The notes: a model not told the origin generated them from the sequence alone. DNA of 64,000 bases from Thalassovita litoralis (GCF_900182725.1 NZ_FXTO01000002.1:1-64000), one strand, 5' to 3'; shown: positions 25,072-34,667, numbered from the stretch's first letter. Program-made: numbers and translations.

Positions 25072-25108
25072 CCTGAGCGCCCCGCGCATGTTCGGCGGGG
25101 CGTTCAGG
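25072..25108 (-). terminator. Terminator hairpin after the M20 peptidase gene
   Basis: CCTGAGCGCCCCGC (25072-25085) pairs with GCGGGGCGTTCAGG (25095-25108), with one mismatched or wobble position. It is 8 bases after the peptidase stop. The T-tract is poor, so this is a GC-rich terminator or 3'-end protecting hairpin. Confidence 0.7.
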
Positions 25109-25115
25109 GGCGGGC

Positions 25116-26513
25116 TTAGGTTTGCGGCAGTCCGGTGCCGGTGCCAATATCCCAAAACACCCCGGCCATCGCCCGCAGGGCATCGCGGCAGACAGGTTTC
25201 AGGACGTGTTCATTCGGCGCGTGCTGTGAACAGCCACGATAGGAATGCGGCACCCAGACCGTTGGCAGGCCCAGAATGTCGGCAAAGGTGTCATTTGGCA
25301 GCGATCCCGCCAGATTGGGCAAAACATGCGGGGGCTTGCCTGCGGTTTCGGTCAACGAGGCCTGAACGAATTTGACCCAAGGATGGGATGGATCCAGCCG
25401 TGTTGCGGCGAAAAAGCCGCGTTCGTGCGGGACGATCTGGACCTTCTGGAACCCATGCGCATCCAGATGGCGGCGCAGGGCTGGCAGGATGTCCTGCGGA
25501 TTGGTGCCTACGACATAGCGCAATTGGCATGTCGCCCGCGCCGAGGATGAAATTGCATTCACCGGCGCTTCGGGTACACCGCTTTTCATTGCCAGAATGG
25601 CAAAGCTGTTCCAGCCATAGGCCCGTTCGGCCGGGGTCAGGCTTTCTTCGCCCCAGTCGAAATCAATCTTGGGGCTGTCGGGATCGTCCGGTTCAATCGG
25701 CAGCCCGGCCAGCGCGGCACGCACGTTGTCGGTCAGGCTGTCGGGGCGCCATTCGGGAATGCGGATTTGGCCGCGTGCATCGCTGATGGTGGAGAGCGCT
25801 TGTGCCAGAATCATCGCCGGATCGGCCAGCAGCCCACCCCAGTTGCCGGAATGATGCGCCCCTTCGCGCAGGTCCACTGCCAGATCGAAGGTGACGCCGC
25901 CGCGCGATCCCATGAACATCGTCGGGGTATCCGGTTGCAGGCGCGGCCCGTCCGAGGCGATCAGCACATCCGCCGCCAGCCTGTCCTTGTGCGCCTCAAA
26001 GAATTGCGCCAGCCCCGGCGATCCGGTTTCTTCGCTCATTTCCAGAATGATCCGGGTGTTGAAGCCCAGCTGACCACGCACCTGCACGACCGCTTCCAGA
26101 GCGGCGATGTTGATCAGGTGTTGGCCCTTGTTATCGGCGCTGCCGCGACCGTACAGGCGCTCGCCCTCCTCGACCAAGGTGAAGGGGGCCAGCCCCACCC
26201 GCCACATGCCGTCCTGGGCGCGGATCACATCGCCGTGGCCATAGGTCAGGACCGTGGGCAGATCGTCGCCTTCGTGGCGGTCGCCAATCAGCAGCGGGCC
26301 ACCGCCCTGAACCGGGTTGTCAAAGATTTCACATTGAAACCCCAGCGCGGTCAGACGGGGCAGCATGGCCTGTTGCAGATAGCGCATCAATTCCGGGGCG
26401 GCGTCCGGGTTCTGGCTTTCGCTGGGATAGGCGACCAGATCGGCCAGTTCGGTCTGGAACGTGCCTGCATCAAAATAGGCGGATACGGCATCAATCGCGG
26501 CGGTACGGGTCAT
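25116..26513 (-). CDS. M20-family metallopeptidase (dipeptidase/carboxypeptidase)
   Basis: A 465-residue M20 peptidase. The dinuclear-metal motifs are visible: [17 protein letters not shown], the catalytic MSEETGSPG and a C-terminal HAPNEH histidine. No signal peptide, so it should act in the cytoplasm. It is the last gene of the seven-gene operon encoding a peptide ABC transporter and gamma-glutamyltransferase, and its ATG immediately follows the latter's stop. The simplest reading is hydrolysis of dipeptides left after gamma-glutamyl removal, such as Cys-Gly, or of other imported peptides. An N-acyl amino acid amidohydrolase role is an alternative. Confidence 0.9.
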   Translation of the reverse strand: MTRTAAIDAVSAYFDAGTFQTELADLVAYPSESQNPDAAPELMRYLQQAMLPRLTALGFQCEIFDNPVQGGGPLLIGDRHEGDDLPTVLTYGHGDVIRAQDGMWRVGLAPFTLVEEGERLYGRGSADNKGQHLINIAALEAVVQVRGQLGFNTRIILEMSEETGSPGLAQFFEAHKDRLAADVLIASDGPRLQPDTPTMFMGSRGGVTFDLAVDLREGAHHSGNWGGLLADPAMILAQALSTISDARGQIRIPEWRPDSLTDNVRAALAGLPIEPDDPDSPKIDFDWGEESLTPAERAYGWNSFAILAMKSGVPEAPVNAISSSARATCQLRYVVGTNPQDILPALRRHLDAHGFQKVQIVPHERGFFAATRLDPSHPWVKFVQASLTETAGKPPHVLPNLAGSLPNDTFADILGLPTVWVPHSYRGCSQHAPNEHVLKPVCRDALRAMAGVFWDIGTGTGLPQT

Positions 26514-28097
26514 TCAGGCGGTTTCCTTTTCACAAACGGCATCGCCCCAAGGGGACATGATTTCAGTGCAGCCCGTGTTCACCGATCCTTTGCGCATCAC
26601 CCCGGCGGGGCAGGCAAAGGCATAGGGGAACATGGTGCGATGGGTGGTACGAACATCGTAATCGGCTGACAGGCTGTCGATCACCGATTGGGGCAGGGCG
26701 TCATCGGCCACCACGATGGGGCCACCGGACACATCAATGCGGGGTTGGTGAAAGGCCGCGCCAATATCCATCCCGTAATCGGCAACGAACCCGGTCAGTT
26801 GCGCCACGGCTGACACGATTTTGCGCCCTCCGCTGGCCCCAAAGGCAAAGCGCGTGTCGTCGGGGGCTTCGCCGATGACAGGGCAGACATTCATCAGGCA
26901 GCGTTTGCCCGCCGCCAGCGAATTGGGCCGCCCCGGCACCGGATCGAACCACATGATCCCGTTGTTCATCAGGAACCCCGTTGACGGCGACACCACCCGC
27001 GAGCCGAAAATCGACAGCAGCGTTTGGGTTTGCGCCACCATATTGCCATGCCGGTCGACCACGGAAAAATGCGTGGTACAGCCGGGGGCTTGTGGGTGTT
27101 CGCCATCATCCCCCATCGACGACAGGCGGGTTTGATAGGCCGATTTCAGACCCCGCGCATAGGCGGCAAAGGCTTCCGCATCGGGGGCGTTGCCGGTCAG
27201 GTCGGTCTTGGCGGCTTCGGTCAGGGCTTGCATCAGGGTTGGCCCGGCGGTCAGCCCCGGCACCGCATGGAGTTGCGTGTCCCGATAGCCAAAACTGAGC
27301 GGGTCATGGAAGGTTGCGGCATAGCTGCGCAGATCGTCCTGTGACAGCGATCCGCCCTTGGCCTGCATATCGGCGGCCATCGCGGCCCCCAGATCACCGT
27401 CATAAAGCGCCCGCGCCCCGTGCCGCGCGATCTGGTCCAGACTGTCGGCCATGCGCGACTGATCCAGCCGCTTTTCGGCCAGCGCCGTCCATGCGCCGAT
27501 CTTGGGCCATTGCCCGTCTTCCAGAAACAGCGCCGCTGCGTCCGGGTCTTTTGCCAGTTCCCGCGTGACCGAGGCAATACACAGGGCCGCGTACCAATCT
27601 ACCAGCATCCCGCGTTTGGCATGGGCAATCGCCGGGGCCACCAGTTCGGCCCACGGCATCCGGCCATAGCGGCCATGCGCCCGGCCCAACCCGTCGACCA
27701 CACCCGGCACTGCCACGGCGGTTGCGCCCTGAACGTTGCGATTGTCCACCACTTCTTCCCACGGGAACAGATCGCCCGCGATGCCCCGGCCCGACAGCGG
27801 GTAATCCGCCGGGTTCAGTGCAGCGGGCGCACGCATTCCGTGGTTCAGCGCCACGGCGCGGCCTTCATCCGCACGCCACAGCATCATTGCGCCGCCGCCC
27901 GCGGGGCCGCTCATCCACGGTTCCAGCACGCCGATCACAAAGGATACCGCCACAGCGGCATCCACGGCATCGCCGCCAACGGCCAGAACATCCGCCCCCG
28001 CCTGCGCGGCCAGACGGTGCTGGGCTGCGACCACGCCGCCCTTGGTTTCGATCACCACTTTGCGCGTGGTCTGGGTGCGGGACAGGGACTCGCTCAT
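26514..28097 (-). CDS. ggt: Gamma-glutamyltransferase / gamma-glutamyl hydrolase, no signal peptide
   Basis: A 527-residue Ntn-hydrolase. Self-cleavage is expected before Thr341 in CTTHFSVVD, which becomes the N-terminal nucleophile of the small subunit. MNNGIMWFDP and GASGGRKI are the downstream small-subunit motifs. The ATG at 28097 lies four bases after the stop of the ABC ATPase gene. The N terminus (MSESLSRTQTTRK) lacks a signal peptide, whereas the well-known bacterial enzymes are periplasmic, so this one probably works on imported substrates in the cytoplasm. It may hydrolyse glutathione or other gamma-glutamyl peptides; a related acylase activity cannot be excluded. Confidence 0.9.
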   Translation of the reverse strand: MSESLSRTQTTRKVVIETKGGVVAAQHRLAAQAGADVLAVGGDAVDAAVAVSFVIGVLEPWMSGPAGGGAMMLWRADEGRAVALNHGMRAPAALNPADYPLSGRGIAGDLFPWEEVVDNRNVQGATAVAVPGVVDGLGRAHGRYGRMPWAELVAPAIAHAKRGMLVDWYAALCIASVTRELAKDPDAAALFLEDGQWPKIGAWTALAEKRLDQSRMADSLDQIARHGARALYDGDLGAAMAADMQAKGGSLSQDDLRSYAATFHDPLSFGYRDTQLHAVPGLTAGPTLMQALTEAAKTDLTGNAPDAEAFAAYARGLKSAYQTRLSSMGDDGEHPQAPGCTTHFSVVDRHGNMVAQTQTLLSIFGSRVVSPSTGFLMNNGIMWFDPVPGRPNSLAAGKRCLMNVCPVIGEAPDDTRFAFGASGGRKIVSAVAQLTGFVADYGMDIGAAFHQPRIDVSGGPIVVADDALPQSVIDSLSADYDVRTTHRTMFPYAFACPAGVMRKGSVNTGCTEIMSPWGDAVCEKETA

Positions 28098-28101
28098 CGG
28101 G

Positions 28102-29100
28102 TCAGCTCCGTTCGAACATGGGGGTTTCCGGGTCGTGCAGGTGGCATTCCACATGCCCATCGCGCATTGGCACCGGGCGCGGGGCGCGTTGCTTGCACAG
28201 GTCGGTGGCGCGGGGGCAACGCGGATGGAAGGCACAGCCCGAAGGCGGATCAATCGGGTTGGGATAGGCCATACCCAGTTGCGTATCCGGCACACCCAGC
28301 CCCGGTTCCGGCGTCAGCACCGATTTCAGCAGCGCCTGCGTATAGGGATGGGCGGAGGCATCGAACAAATCGCCGGTATTGGTTTCCTCGACAATGCGGC
28401 CCAGATACATGACTGCGACCCGCGTCGCCAAATGTTCCACCACCGCCAGATTGTGCGAGATGAACAAATAGGTCAGCCCGAATTCGCGCCGCAATTCCCC
28501 CAGCAGGTTCAGAATTTGCGACTGCACCGACACGTCAAGGGCCGAGGTTGGTTCATCGCAAATCACCACCTCGGGCTTCATGATCAGCGCCCGCGCGATG
28601 GCGACCCGCTGCCGTTGCCCGCCGGACATCTGGCTGGGATAGCTGTTCATCACACGCGCGGGCAGGCCCACCACATCCAGCATATCGCGCACGGCTTTTT
28701 GCTGGCTGGCGGCATCCCCGATCCCGTGAATGCGCAGCGGAAGCGAGATAATATCGGCAATCGACTTGCGCGGGTTCAGCGAACTGTAGGGGTCTTGGAA
28801 AATGGGCTGGATGCGGCGGGCCAGCTCCAGCCGGTTTTGCCCGCCAAGCGCCTGCCCATCCACCAGAACCTGCCCGCTGGTCGGAGCTTCCAGACCCAGT
28901 AGGATTTTCGCCAGCGTGGATTTCCCGCAACCGGATTCACCAACCAGTCCCAGCACCTCGCCCTTGCGCAGGGACAGGCTGACATCACGCACTGCCGTCA
29001 GCGGTTTGCGTTTGCCCATCAGCCCTTGTTTGACCGAATAGGTCTTGGTCACGTTGCGGATTTCAAGCGTCGGGGGCGTCATGTCTTGTCCGTCGAACAT
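28102..29100 (-). CDS. Peptide ABC transporter ATP-binding protein (OppF/DppF type)
   Basis: A 332-residue ATPase with Walker A GESGCGKST, the signature MSGGQRQRVAIARAL, Walker B VVICDEPTSALDV and a switch histidine in FISHNL. The C-terminal oligo_HPY region contains a Cys-containing block (CAFHPRCPRATDLCKQ) typical of peptide-transporter ATPases that may bind an iron-sulfur cluster. The start at 29100 overlaps the upstream OppD-type stop by ATGA. It pairs with the next gene as a heterodimer powering the importer. Confidence 0.95.
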   Translation of the reverse strand: MFDGQDMTPPTLEIRNVTKTYSVKQGLMGKRKPLTAVRDVSLSLRKGEVLGLVGESGCGKSTLAKILLGLEAPTSGQVLVDGQALGGQNRLELARRIQPIFQDPYSSLNPRKSIADIISLPLRIHGIGDAASQQKAVRDMLDVVGLPARVMNSYPSQMSGGQRQRVAIARALIMKPEVVICDEPTSALDVSVQSQILNLLGELRREFGLTYLFISHNLAVVEHLATRVAVMYLGRIVEETNTGDLFDASAHPYTQALLKSVLTPEPGLGVPDTQLGMAYPNPIDPPSGCAFHPRCPRATDLCKQRAPRPVPMRDGHVECHLHDPETPMFERS

Positions 29101-30095
29101 CAGGCAGACTCCTTCTTATCATGGCGTTGCCCGTCGGCATGGACACAGCGGAAACAATGGGGGCCATCGGCGTGTAGTGGGATCGTATCGCGGCAGGCCG
29201 GGGTTGCTTCGGAACAGCGGGTGCGGAAGGTGCAGCCCGAAACCTGCCCCACCAGCGATGGCACGATGCCGGGAATGGTGCCAAGCGGTGCGCCGCGTTC
29301 GGTTTTGCCGGGCAGCGGGATACATTGAAGCAACCCGCGCGTATAAGGATGCAGGGGGCGCTGGAACACATTCAGCGCCGGGCCGGTTTCCACCAGTTCC
29401 CCGGCATACATGACCGCCACCTTATCCGCGACGCGGGCCACCACGCCCAAATCGTGCGTGATCAGGATCATGGCCATGCCCATTTCGCGCACCAGATCCA
29501 CCAGCAGGCGCAAAATCTGTGCCTGAATGGTCACGTCCAACGCCGTTGTGGGTTCATCCGCGATAATCAGTTCCGGCCCGCACATCAGGGCCATTGCGAT
29601 CATCACCCGCTGCCGCAACCCACCCGAAAGCTGGTGGGGATATTGCGACAGGCGGCTTGCGGCGGCGGTGATACCGACCTTTTCCAGCAACTCGATGGCC
29701 CGGTCCCGTGCCTCGGCCCGTGTGGCGTTGCCATGCAGCAGCATCGCCTCCATCAACTGATCGCCAATGGTATAGGCCGGGTTCAGCGAGGTCATGGGTT
29801 CCTGAAAGATCATCGACATCCGCGCCCCGCGCAGGCTGCGCATTTGTTTGGCGCTGGCCTTCAGCAGAGCGGTGCCGTCGAAATCCATCACATCGGCAGT
29901 GCATTTGATCCGCTTTCCCAGCAGACCCATCACCGCCAGCGATGTCAGGGATTTCCCCGATCCGCTTTCGCCCACGATGCACAGCACCTCGCCCCGGTTC
30001 AGGGTGAAATCAATGCCGCGTACCGCGTGCAATGTGCCAGCCCCTACGGGAATGTCGATGGTCAGGTTCTTTACGGTCAACAAAACGTCGGTCAT
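29100..30095 (-). CDS. Peptide ABC transporter ATP-binding protein (OppD/DppD type)
   Basis: A 331-residue ATPase with Walker A GESGSGKS, signature LSGGLRQRVMIAMAL, Walker B LIIADEPTTALDV and the C-terminal oligo_HPY cysteine block CTFRTRCSEATPAC. AGGAG precedes the ATG at 30095, which starts 5 bases after the permease stop. It is the fourth gene of the operon after the binding protein and the two permeases. Confidence 0.95.
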   Translation of the reverse strand: MTDVLLTVKNLTIDIPVGAGTLHAVRGIDFTLNRGEVLCIVGESGSGKSLTSLAVMGLLGKRIKCTADVMDFDGTALLKASAKQMRSLRGARMSMIFQEPMTSLNPAYTIGDQLMEAMLLHGNATRAEARDRAIELLEKVGITAAASRLSQYPHQLSGGLRQRVMIAMALMCGPELIIADEPTTALDVTIQAQILRLLVDLVREMGMAMILITHDLGVVARVADKVAVMYAGELVETGPALNVFQRPLHPYTRGLLQCIPLPGKTERGAPLGTIPGIVPSLVGQVSGCTFRTRCSEATPACRDTIPLHADGPHCFRCVHADGQRHDKKESA

Positions 30096-30099
30096 GGCC

Positions 30100-30999
30100 T
30101 CAGCTCCTGTTTTCGGGGGCGGTAACGTCACGCAGACCATCGCCCATCAGATTGATTGCCAGCACCAGCACGAACAGCACAGCACCGGGGATCAGCACCA
30201 GCCAAGGTTCAAACAGCATCATGTTTTTGCCTTCGCTGACCATCAGACCCCAGCTTGGTGTCGGCGGTTGCACGCCCAGTCCAAGGAAGGACAGCGCCGC
30301 TTCAAGCAGGATGGCGTGGGCCATTTCCAGCGTTACAACCACGATCAGGTTGTTGGCGATATTCGGCATGATTTCCGTCAGCAGGATACGCGGAGTCGAT
30401 GCGCCGATGGCCTGTGCGGCGGCCACATATTCGCGCTGCCGTACTTGCAGGGTTGATGCCCGCATGACCACCGCGAAACGGTCCCACAGCAGCAGGCCCA
30501 GCACGCAAATCACCACTGTCAGCGATCCGCCCAGAATGGCCACCACGGCCAGCGCCACCAGCACAACCGGCATGGCCAGACGCACGTTGATCAGAAAGGT
30601 CACAACCGCATCGACGCGTCCGCCGAAATAGCCAGCCGCCACGCCCATCGCGGTGCCGATCAGCCCCGAAATCGTAGCCGCCACAACACCGATCAGCAGC
30701 GATACCCGCGCACCATAGATCAGCCGCGACAGGTAATCCCGGCCCAGATGGTCAGTGCCCAGCGGGTGTTCCCATGTTCCACCCAGAAACACCGGCGGTT
30801 TCATCCGCGCCATCAGGTCTTGTGCATAGGGATCATGCGGGGCCAGCAATGGTGCCAGAATGGCGATCAGGGTCAGGATTGCCACCACGATCACCCCGAT
30901 CAGCAGGCCTTGATGCCCGAAAACGCGCTTGCGCAGCAATTGGCCGGGGGTTGGTCCGGTGATTTCCTCTAGCAGAGGATCGTTCGCCGTATGGGTCAT
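30100..30999 (-). CDS. Peptide ABC transporter permease (OppC/DppC type)
   Basis: A 299-residue permease with six predicted helices and the OppC N-terminal extension domain (PYAQDLMARMKPP ... HPLGTDHLGRDYLSRLIYGARVSL). The EAA-like loop AAAQAIGASTPRILLTEIMPN contacts the ATPases. It begins one base beyond the OppB-type stop. Together with the OppB-type gene it forms the membrane channel. Confidence 0.95.
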   Translation of the reverse strand: MTHTANDPLLEEITGPTPGQLLRKRVFGHQGLLIGVIVVAILTLIAILAPLLAPHDPYAQDLMARMKPPVFLGGTWEHPLGTDHLGRDYLSRLIYGARVSLLIGVVAATISGLIGTAMGVAAGYFGGRVDAVVTFLINVRLAMPVVLVALAVVAILGGSLTVVICVLGLLLWDRFAVVMRASTLQVRQREYVAAAQAIGASTPRILLTEIMPNIANNLIVVVTLEMAHAILLEAALSFLGLGVQPPTPSWGLMVSEGKNMMLFEPWLVLIPGAVLFVLVLAINLMGDGLRDVTAPENRS

Positions 31000-31000
31000 G

Positions 31001-31918
31001 TCAGCTGCTCCTCATGCGGGGGTCCAGCCACGCGTTCAGAACGTCGGCCAGAAAGGTGAAAACGATATAGAACATCGAGAAGATCAGGATCAGCGCCTGC
31101 ACCGTCGGCAGGTCGTTGCGGCTGATGCTTTCCCACGCCAGGAACCCGGCCCCGTGCAGGGCGAAAATGGATTCCACCACGATAGAGCCACCCAGCATGA
31201 AGCCCATCTGCACCGCAGCCAGCGACACCACCGGGATAATCGCGTTGCGCAGCGCATGGCGGAACATCACGCGCAATTCTGACGATCCCTTGGCGCGCGC
31301 GGTGCGGATATAGTCCGAGGACAGAACCTCTAGCATCCCGGCGCGGGTCAGGCGCATGATGGCGGGCATCGCGTAATAGCCCAGAACGATGGTGGGCATG
31401 ATGAAATGCTGCCATGTCGCCGTACCCGAAGGCGGCAACCAGCGCAGTTTGATAGCGAACACCACGATCAGGATCAGCCCGAACCAGAAGCTTGGCAGCG
31501 CCTGACCGGCGACGGACATGAACAACGCAATCCGGTCCACCAGCGAATTGGGGCGCATCGCAGCCGCCACGCCCAGCGGTACGGCGGTGATCAGCGCAAA
31601 GGCGATGCCGCAAACCCCAAGTGTCATCGTCACGGACAAACGTTCCGCGATCAGACCGGCAACCGGCAGCTTGAAATAATAGCTTTCGCCAAAATCGCCC
31701 CGCAGGGCGGCGAACAGCCAGTCGCCATATTGCACCAGCATGGGGCGGTCGAATCCATAAAGGGTACGGATGGCTTCGATGTCTTCGCCGCTGGCGGTTT
31801 CCCCCGCCAAGGCCGCTGCCGGGTCGCCCGACAGGAACAACAGCGAAAAACTGATGAAAGAGACGGTAAAGGCGACCAGAATGGCCAGCCCCAGCCGCTT
31901 CAGAATGAATTGCAGCAC
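31001..31918 (-). CDS. Peptide ABC transporter permease (OppB/DppB type)
   Basis: A 305-residue permease. It begins with the family's MLQFILKRLGLAILV membrane helix, has a periplasmic loop with LYGFDRPMLVQYGDWL, and carries the EAA loop TARAKGSSELRVMFRHALRNAI. Five to six helices are predicted. It is separated from the binding-protein gene upstream by 132 bases that contain hairpins, and from the next permease by one base. Confidence 0.95.
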   Translation of the reverse strand: MLQFILKRLGLAILVAFTVSFISFSLLFLSGDPAAALAGETASGEDIEAIRTLYGFDRPMLVQYGDWLFAALRGDFGESYYFKLPVAGLIAERLSVTMTLGVCGIAFALITAVPLGVAAAMRPNSLVDRIALFMSVAGQALPSFWFGLILIVVFAIKLRWLPPSGTATWQHFIMPTIVLGYYAMPAIMRLTRAGMLEVLSSDYIRTARAKGSSELRVMFRHALRNAIIPVVSLAAVQMGFMLGGSIVVESIFALHGAGFLAWESISRNDLPTVQALILIFSMFYIVFTFLADVLNAWLDPRMRSS

Positions 31919-31941
31919 CTTGCTTACTCCGGTGGTAGGAG

Positions 31942-31990
31942 GCCGGTTTCAAAACCGGCAGTTCCGATAGTTCCCCCTAAGCTGGGGAAC
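31942..31990 (-). promoter_or_regulatory. Tandem hairpins between binding-protein and permease genes
   Basis: GCCGGTTT/AAACCGGC (31942-31959) and GTTCCCC/GGGGAAC (31970-31990) are inverted repeats in the 132-bp gap of the peptide transporter operon, with a further GC-rich potential stem to about 32020. Such elements in ABC operons often stabilise the 5' binding-protein message or partly end transcription. Confidence 0.55.
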
Positions 31991-32050
31991 AGCCGGGCGG
32001 CAGCGGGGACCGCCACCGCCCGATCAGGTCAGGTCAGAAATGTGTCTGGC

Positions 32051-33571
32051 TTAGTTCCACGTCATCGTGGTGAAGCGCAGCACCTCGTCCGGGGTCGGCG
32101 TGTAGCTGACCGAGGGCTTGAACACATAGTTGGTGTTGTAGCTGAACAGCGGCGCCCAATAGGCTTCGTCCGCGATCCGCTTCAGCGCCTTGCTGTAATG
32201 CGCGATCCGGGTGTCCGGGTCGGTGGAGCTGTCGGCCACGTTCAGATCGGCCAGAACCTGATCGTCACGGGAATCGTCCAGGCTGCCGTGCTTGAAGAAC
32301 TGGCTGACCATAGCCGACGCATCGTTGATCGAATAGCTGCCCCAAGTCAGGAAGGACAGCGGCACTTCGCCCTTCATGTTCAGTTCACGCAGGGCCGAAT
32401 ATTGCAGCATCTTGAAATCGGTCTTGATGCCCACGGCATTCAGATAAGATGCAATGGCTTCTGCGTAATCGCGGTTACGATAGGCATAGAATTCGGTCGT
32501 GAACCCATCCGCATACCCGGCTTCGGCCAGCAGTGCCTTGGCTTTTTCGGGGTTATATTCATAGGTGGTCACGTCCTGCACACAGCCGAATTGCGACGGG
32601 AAACAGGGGGTGTTGACCACTTGCGACTTGCCTTTCAGCAGCGCCGACACAATGGCGTTGCGGTCGATGGCATAGTTGATCGCCTGACGCACCCGCACAT
32701 CGGTATAGGGGTTCGGGTTCATGGTGGACCGGCCTGCGGCATCCATCGTCAGATAGCCCACGCGCATGGTGGATTCGTTTGCCACGGTGAACTGGCCCAT
32801 CTGGTCCAGCTTTTCGGCCTGATCCGCAGGCACCTGCCAGATCAGATCCAGCGAGCCGGAAAACAGTTCCGCGATCTGGGTGTTCACATCCGGGATGGTG
32901 CGGATGTCGACCTTGGCAATGGTGGGCTGGCCTTTGGGGCTGTCATGGTAGTTTTCGTTCTTTTCCAGCACGAAATGCTGGCCGGGAACGACACTGACCA
33001 CCTTGTAGGGGCCGGTGCCCACAGGGTTCAGGCCCATGCCCGACGAACCAACCTTGGCGTAATATTCGTTCGGGTACATCGACACCGGACCAGACAGGAA
33101 TTCGATCGCTGCCGGGAATTTATCCTTCAGGTGGATACGCACGGTGTAATCGTCCACCTTTTCGGCGGATTTCATCCAGTTCACGTTCCGCTGGGTTTTC
33201 ACGCCATTGGCTTCGTCCGCCACGAAATTGACAGTGAATACAACGTCATCGGCGTTGAACACTTCACCATTGTGGAAGGTCACACCTTCGCGCAGTTTCA
33301 GTTCCAGCGTGGTGTCATCGACCCATTCCCAAGATGTCGCAAGGTTGCCCTTGTATTCATTGGTTTCCGGATCACGGTAAATCAGGCCATCCCAGACGGC
33401 CCGCTGCATCACCACACCTTCGCGCGACGAATTGAAATAGCTGTCGACGTTTTCCAGCTCTTTCGTGAAGGCCACGTTCAGCGTGTCAGTGTCCTTATCC
33501 GCCCAGGCAAGGCCGGTGCTGGCGGCCAAGGCCGCGGCAGCGATGGTTGATTTCAAAATGGTGTGTTTCAT
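32051..33571 (-). CDS. Peptide ABC transporter substrate-binding protein (SBP_bac_5)
   Basis: A 506-residue periplasmic binding protein of the oligopeptide/dipeptide/glutathione-binding family. A Sec signal peptide ends at about Ala24 (LAASTGLAWA), with no lipobox cysteine. Conserved LREGVTFHNGEVFNADDVVF and the RQAINYAIDR region are present. It is the first gene of the operon with two permeases, two ATPases, gamma-glutamyltransferase and M20 peptidase. The set suggests uptake of gamma-glutamyl or glutathione-like peptides, though the ligand cannot be read from the sequence. It is divergent from an IclR regulator. Confidence 0.94.
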   Translation of the reverse strand: MKHTILKSTIAAAALAASTGLAWADKDTDTLNVAFTKELENVDSYFNSSREGVVMQRAVWDGLIYRDPETNEYKGNLATSWEWVDDTTLELKLREGVTFHNGEVFNADDVVFTVNFVADEANGVKTQRNVNWMKSAEKVDDYTVRIHLKDKFPAAIEFLSGPVSMYPNEYYAKVGSSGMGLNPVGTGPYKVVSVVPGQHFVLEKNENYHDSPKGQPTIAKVDIRTIPDVNTQIAELFSGSLDLIWQVPADQAEKLDQMGQFTVANESTMRVGYLTMDAAGRSTMNPNPYTDVRVRQAINYAIDRNAIVSALLKGKSQVVNTPCFPSQFGCVQDVTTYEYNPEKAKALLAEAGYADGFTTEFYAYRNRDYAEAIASYLNAVGIKTDFKMLQYSALRELNMKGEVPLSFLTWGSYSINDASAMVSQFFKHGSLDDSRDDQVLADLNVADSSTDPDTRIAHYSKALKRIADEAYWAPLFSYNTNYVFKPSVSYTPTPDEVLRFTTMTWN

Positions 33572-33624
33572 GACACCCCCCTCTCTCTTGTGCTTGGCGC
33601 AAAGCGCGGTTCGGTTCCCGGTGT

Positions 33625-33676
33625 CTGTATTGCATTATGATACAGATCGTCGTTATATGATTTAGTAGATCGTCGT
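33625..33676. promoter_or_regulatory. Operator candidates between peptide transporter operon and IclR gene
   Basis: CTGTAT (33625-33630) and ATACAG (33640-33645) form a perfect inverted repeat with a 9-base spacer. AGATCGTCGT occurs twice, at 33644-33653 and 33667-33676, 23 bases apart (about two helical turns). Both lie in the 161-bp divergent region and are candidates for the IclR site. Confidence 0.55.
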
Positions 33677-33732
33677 AAGAGCGATTCCGTCAATAAGAAA
33701 TCTGCCAACAGGTCGGGAAAACGTACAAAGGT

Positions 33733-34509
33733 ATGGAAAAGAAGCAAAATACGCTGTTTGTAGGGGCGCTTGCGAAAGGGTTGAAACTGTTGCGCGCTTT
33801 TGACGAATCGCACACGGATCTGTCGCTAAGTGATCTGGTTCAACGCACCGGATTGGATAAAAGCGCGGTGCAGCGGTTGGCCAATACGCTACATGTCGAA
33901 GGGATGCTTGACAAGGATCCGGTCACGCGCCGGTTTCGCCCGTCCCATGCGTGGTTGCAGATGGCTTATGCCTATTACTGGTCTGATCCGCTGATTGCGC
34001 GGGCGATGCCACGGCTGATCGAGCTGTCCCAGCATTTGGGGGAAACCGTCAATCTGGCGGAACTGTCCGGGGATCATATCGTGTATGTCACGCGATTGCC
34101 CTGTAAGCGGACGCAATTCGCCGCCACTCTGCCGGGGCGTCGTCTGCCTGCTATCAGTACGGCGGCGGGGCGGGTGATCCTGTCCACCTTTGGGCGGGAT
34201 GAATGGGAACAGGCCGCACGGACCGGCCCGCTGATTTCGATGACGCCGCGCACGATGCTGGACCGCGCGGATATCGAAGCGTTGATCGAAAAGGCGGCAG
34301 GTGAGGGATATTCCGTGTCGCGCGATCAGATGATTTTGAATGAAATTGCCGTTGCGGCGCCGATCCGTGGCATGGATGGGCGTGCAGTGGGGGCGGTGCA
34401 ATGTTCGATTTCCGCCCATACATGGGACGAGGACAGCATTGCCACGCAGATCGTGCCGTTGCTTCAGGACACGGCCAATTCCATTTCGCCGGGGGCGTTC
34501 CGGTCCTGA
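33733..34509 (+). CDS. IclR-family transcriptional regulator
   Basis: A 258-residue regulator with an N-terminal winged helix (LSLSDLVQRTGLDKSAVQRLANTL) and a C-terminal effector-binding domain (LAELSGDHIVYVTRLP ... PGRRLPAISTAAGRVILS). AAAGGT precedes the start. It is divergent from the peptide transporter/gamma-glutamyltransferase operon and is the likely local regulator. Ligand unknown. Confidence 0.92.
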   Translation: MEKKQNTLFVGALAKGLKLLRAFDESHTDLSLSDLVQRTGLDKSAVQRLANTLHVEGMLDKDPVTRRFRPSHAWLQMAYAYYWSDPLIARAMPRLIELSQHLGETVNLAELSGDHIVYVTRLPCKRTQFAATLPGRRLPAISTAAGRVILSTFGRDEWEQAARTGPLISMTPRTMLDRADIEALIEKAAGEGYSVSRDQMILNEIAVAAPIRGMDGRAVGAVQCSISAHTWDEDSIATQIVPLLQDTANSISPGAFRS

Positions 34510-34667
34510 CATATCGGGGCGGGCGGGCTTGATCCAAATGTGCGCCTGACGGCGCGCAGGGTATCTCGGCCCCGGCCTTTGACCTGTGCCTCGGGGTTGG
34601 GTGCTGCCGCTGTCATCGTCCTGTGGGCCAAGTGGGTGCCGCATGGTGCCGCCGGATAGATCAGACA

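Noticed and set aside
31406-33550. Very long plus-strand open frame opposite the peptide-binding protein and permease genes
   Set aside because: It is antisense to clearly recognisable ABC transporter genes. Long opposite-strand frames are common in GC-rich DNA with this codon bias, and the translation (rich in His, Arg, Gly) matches no family.
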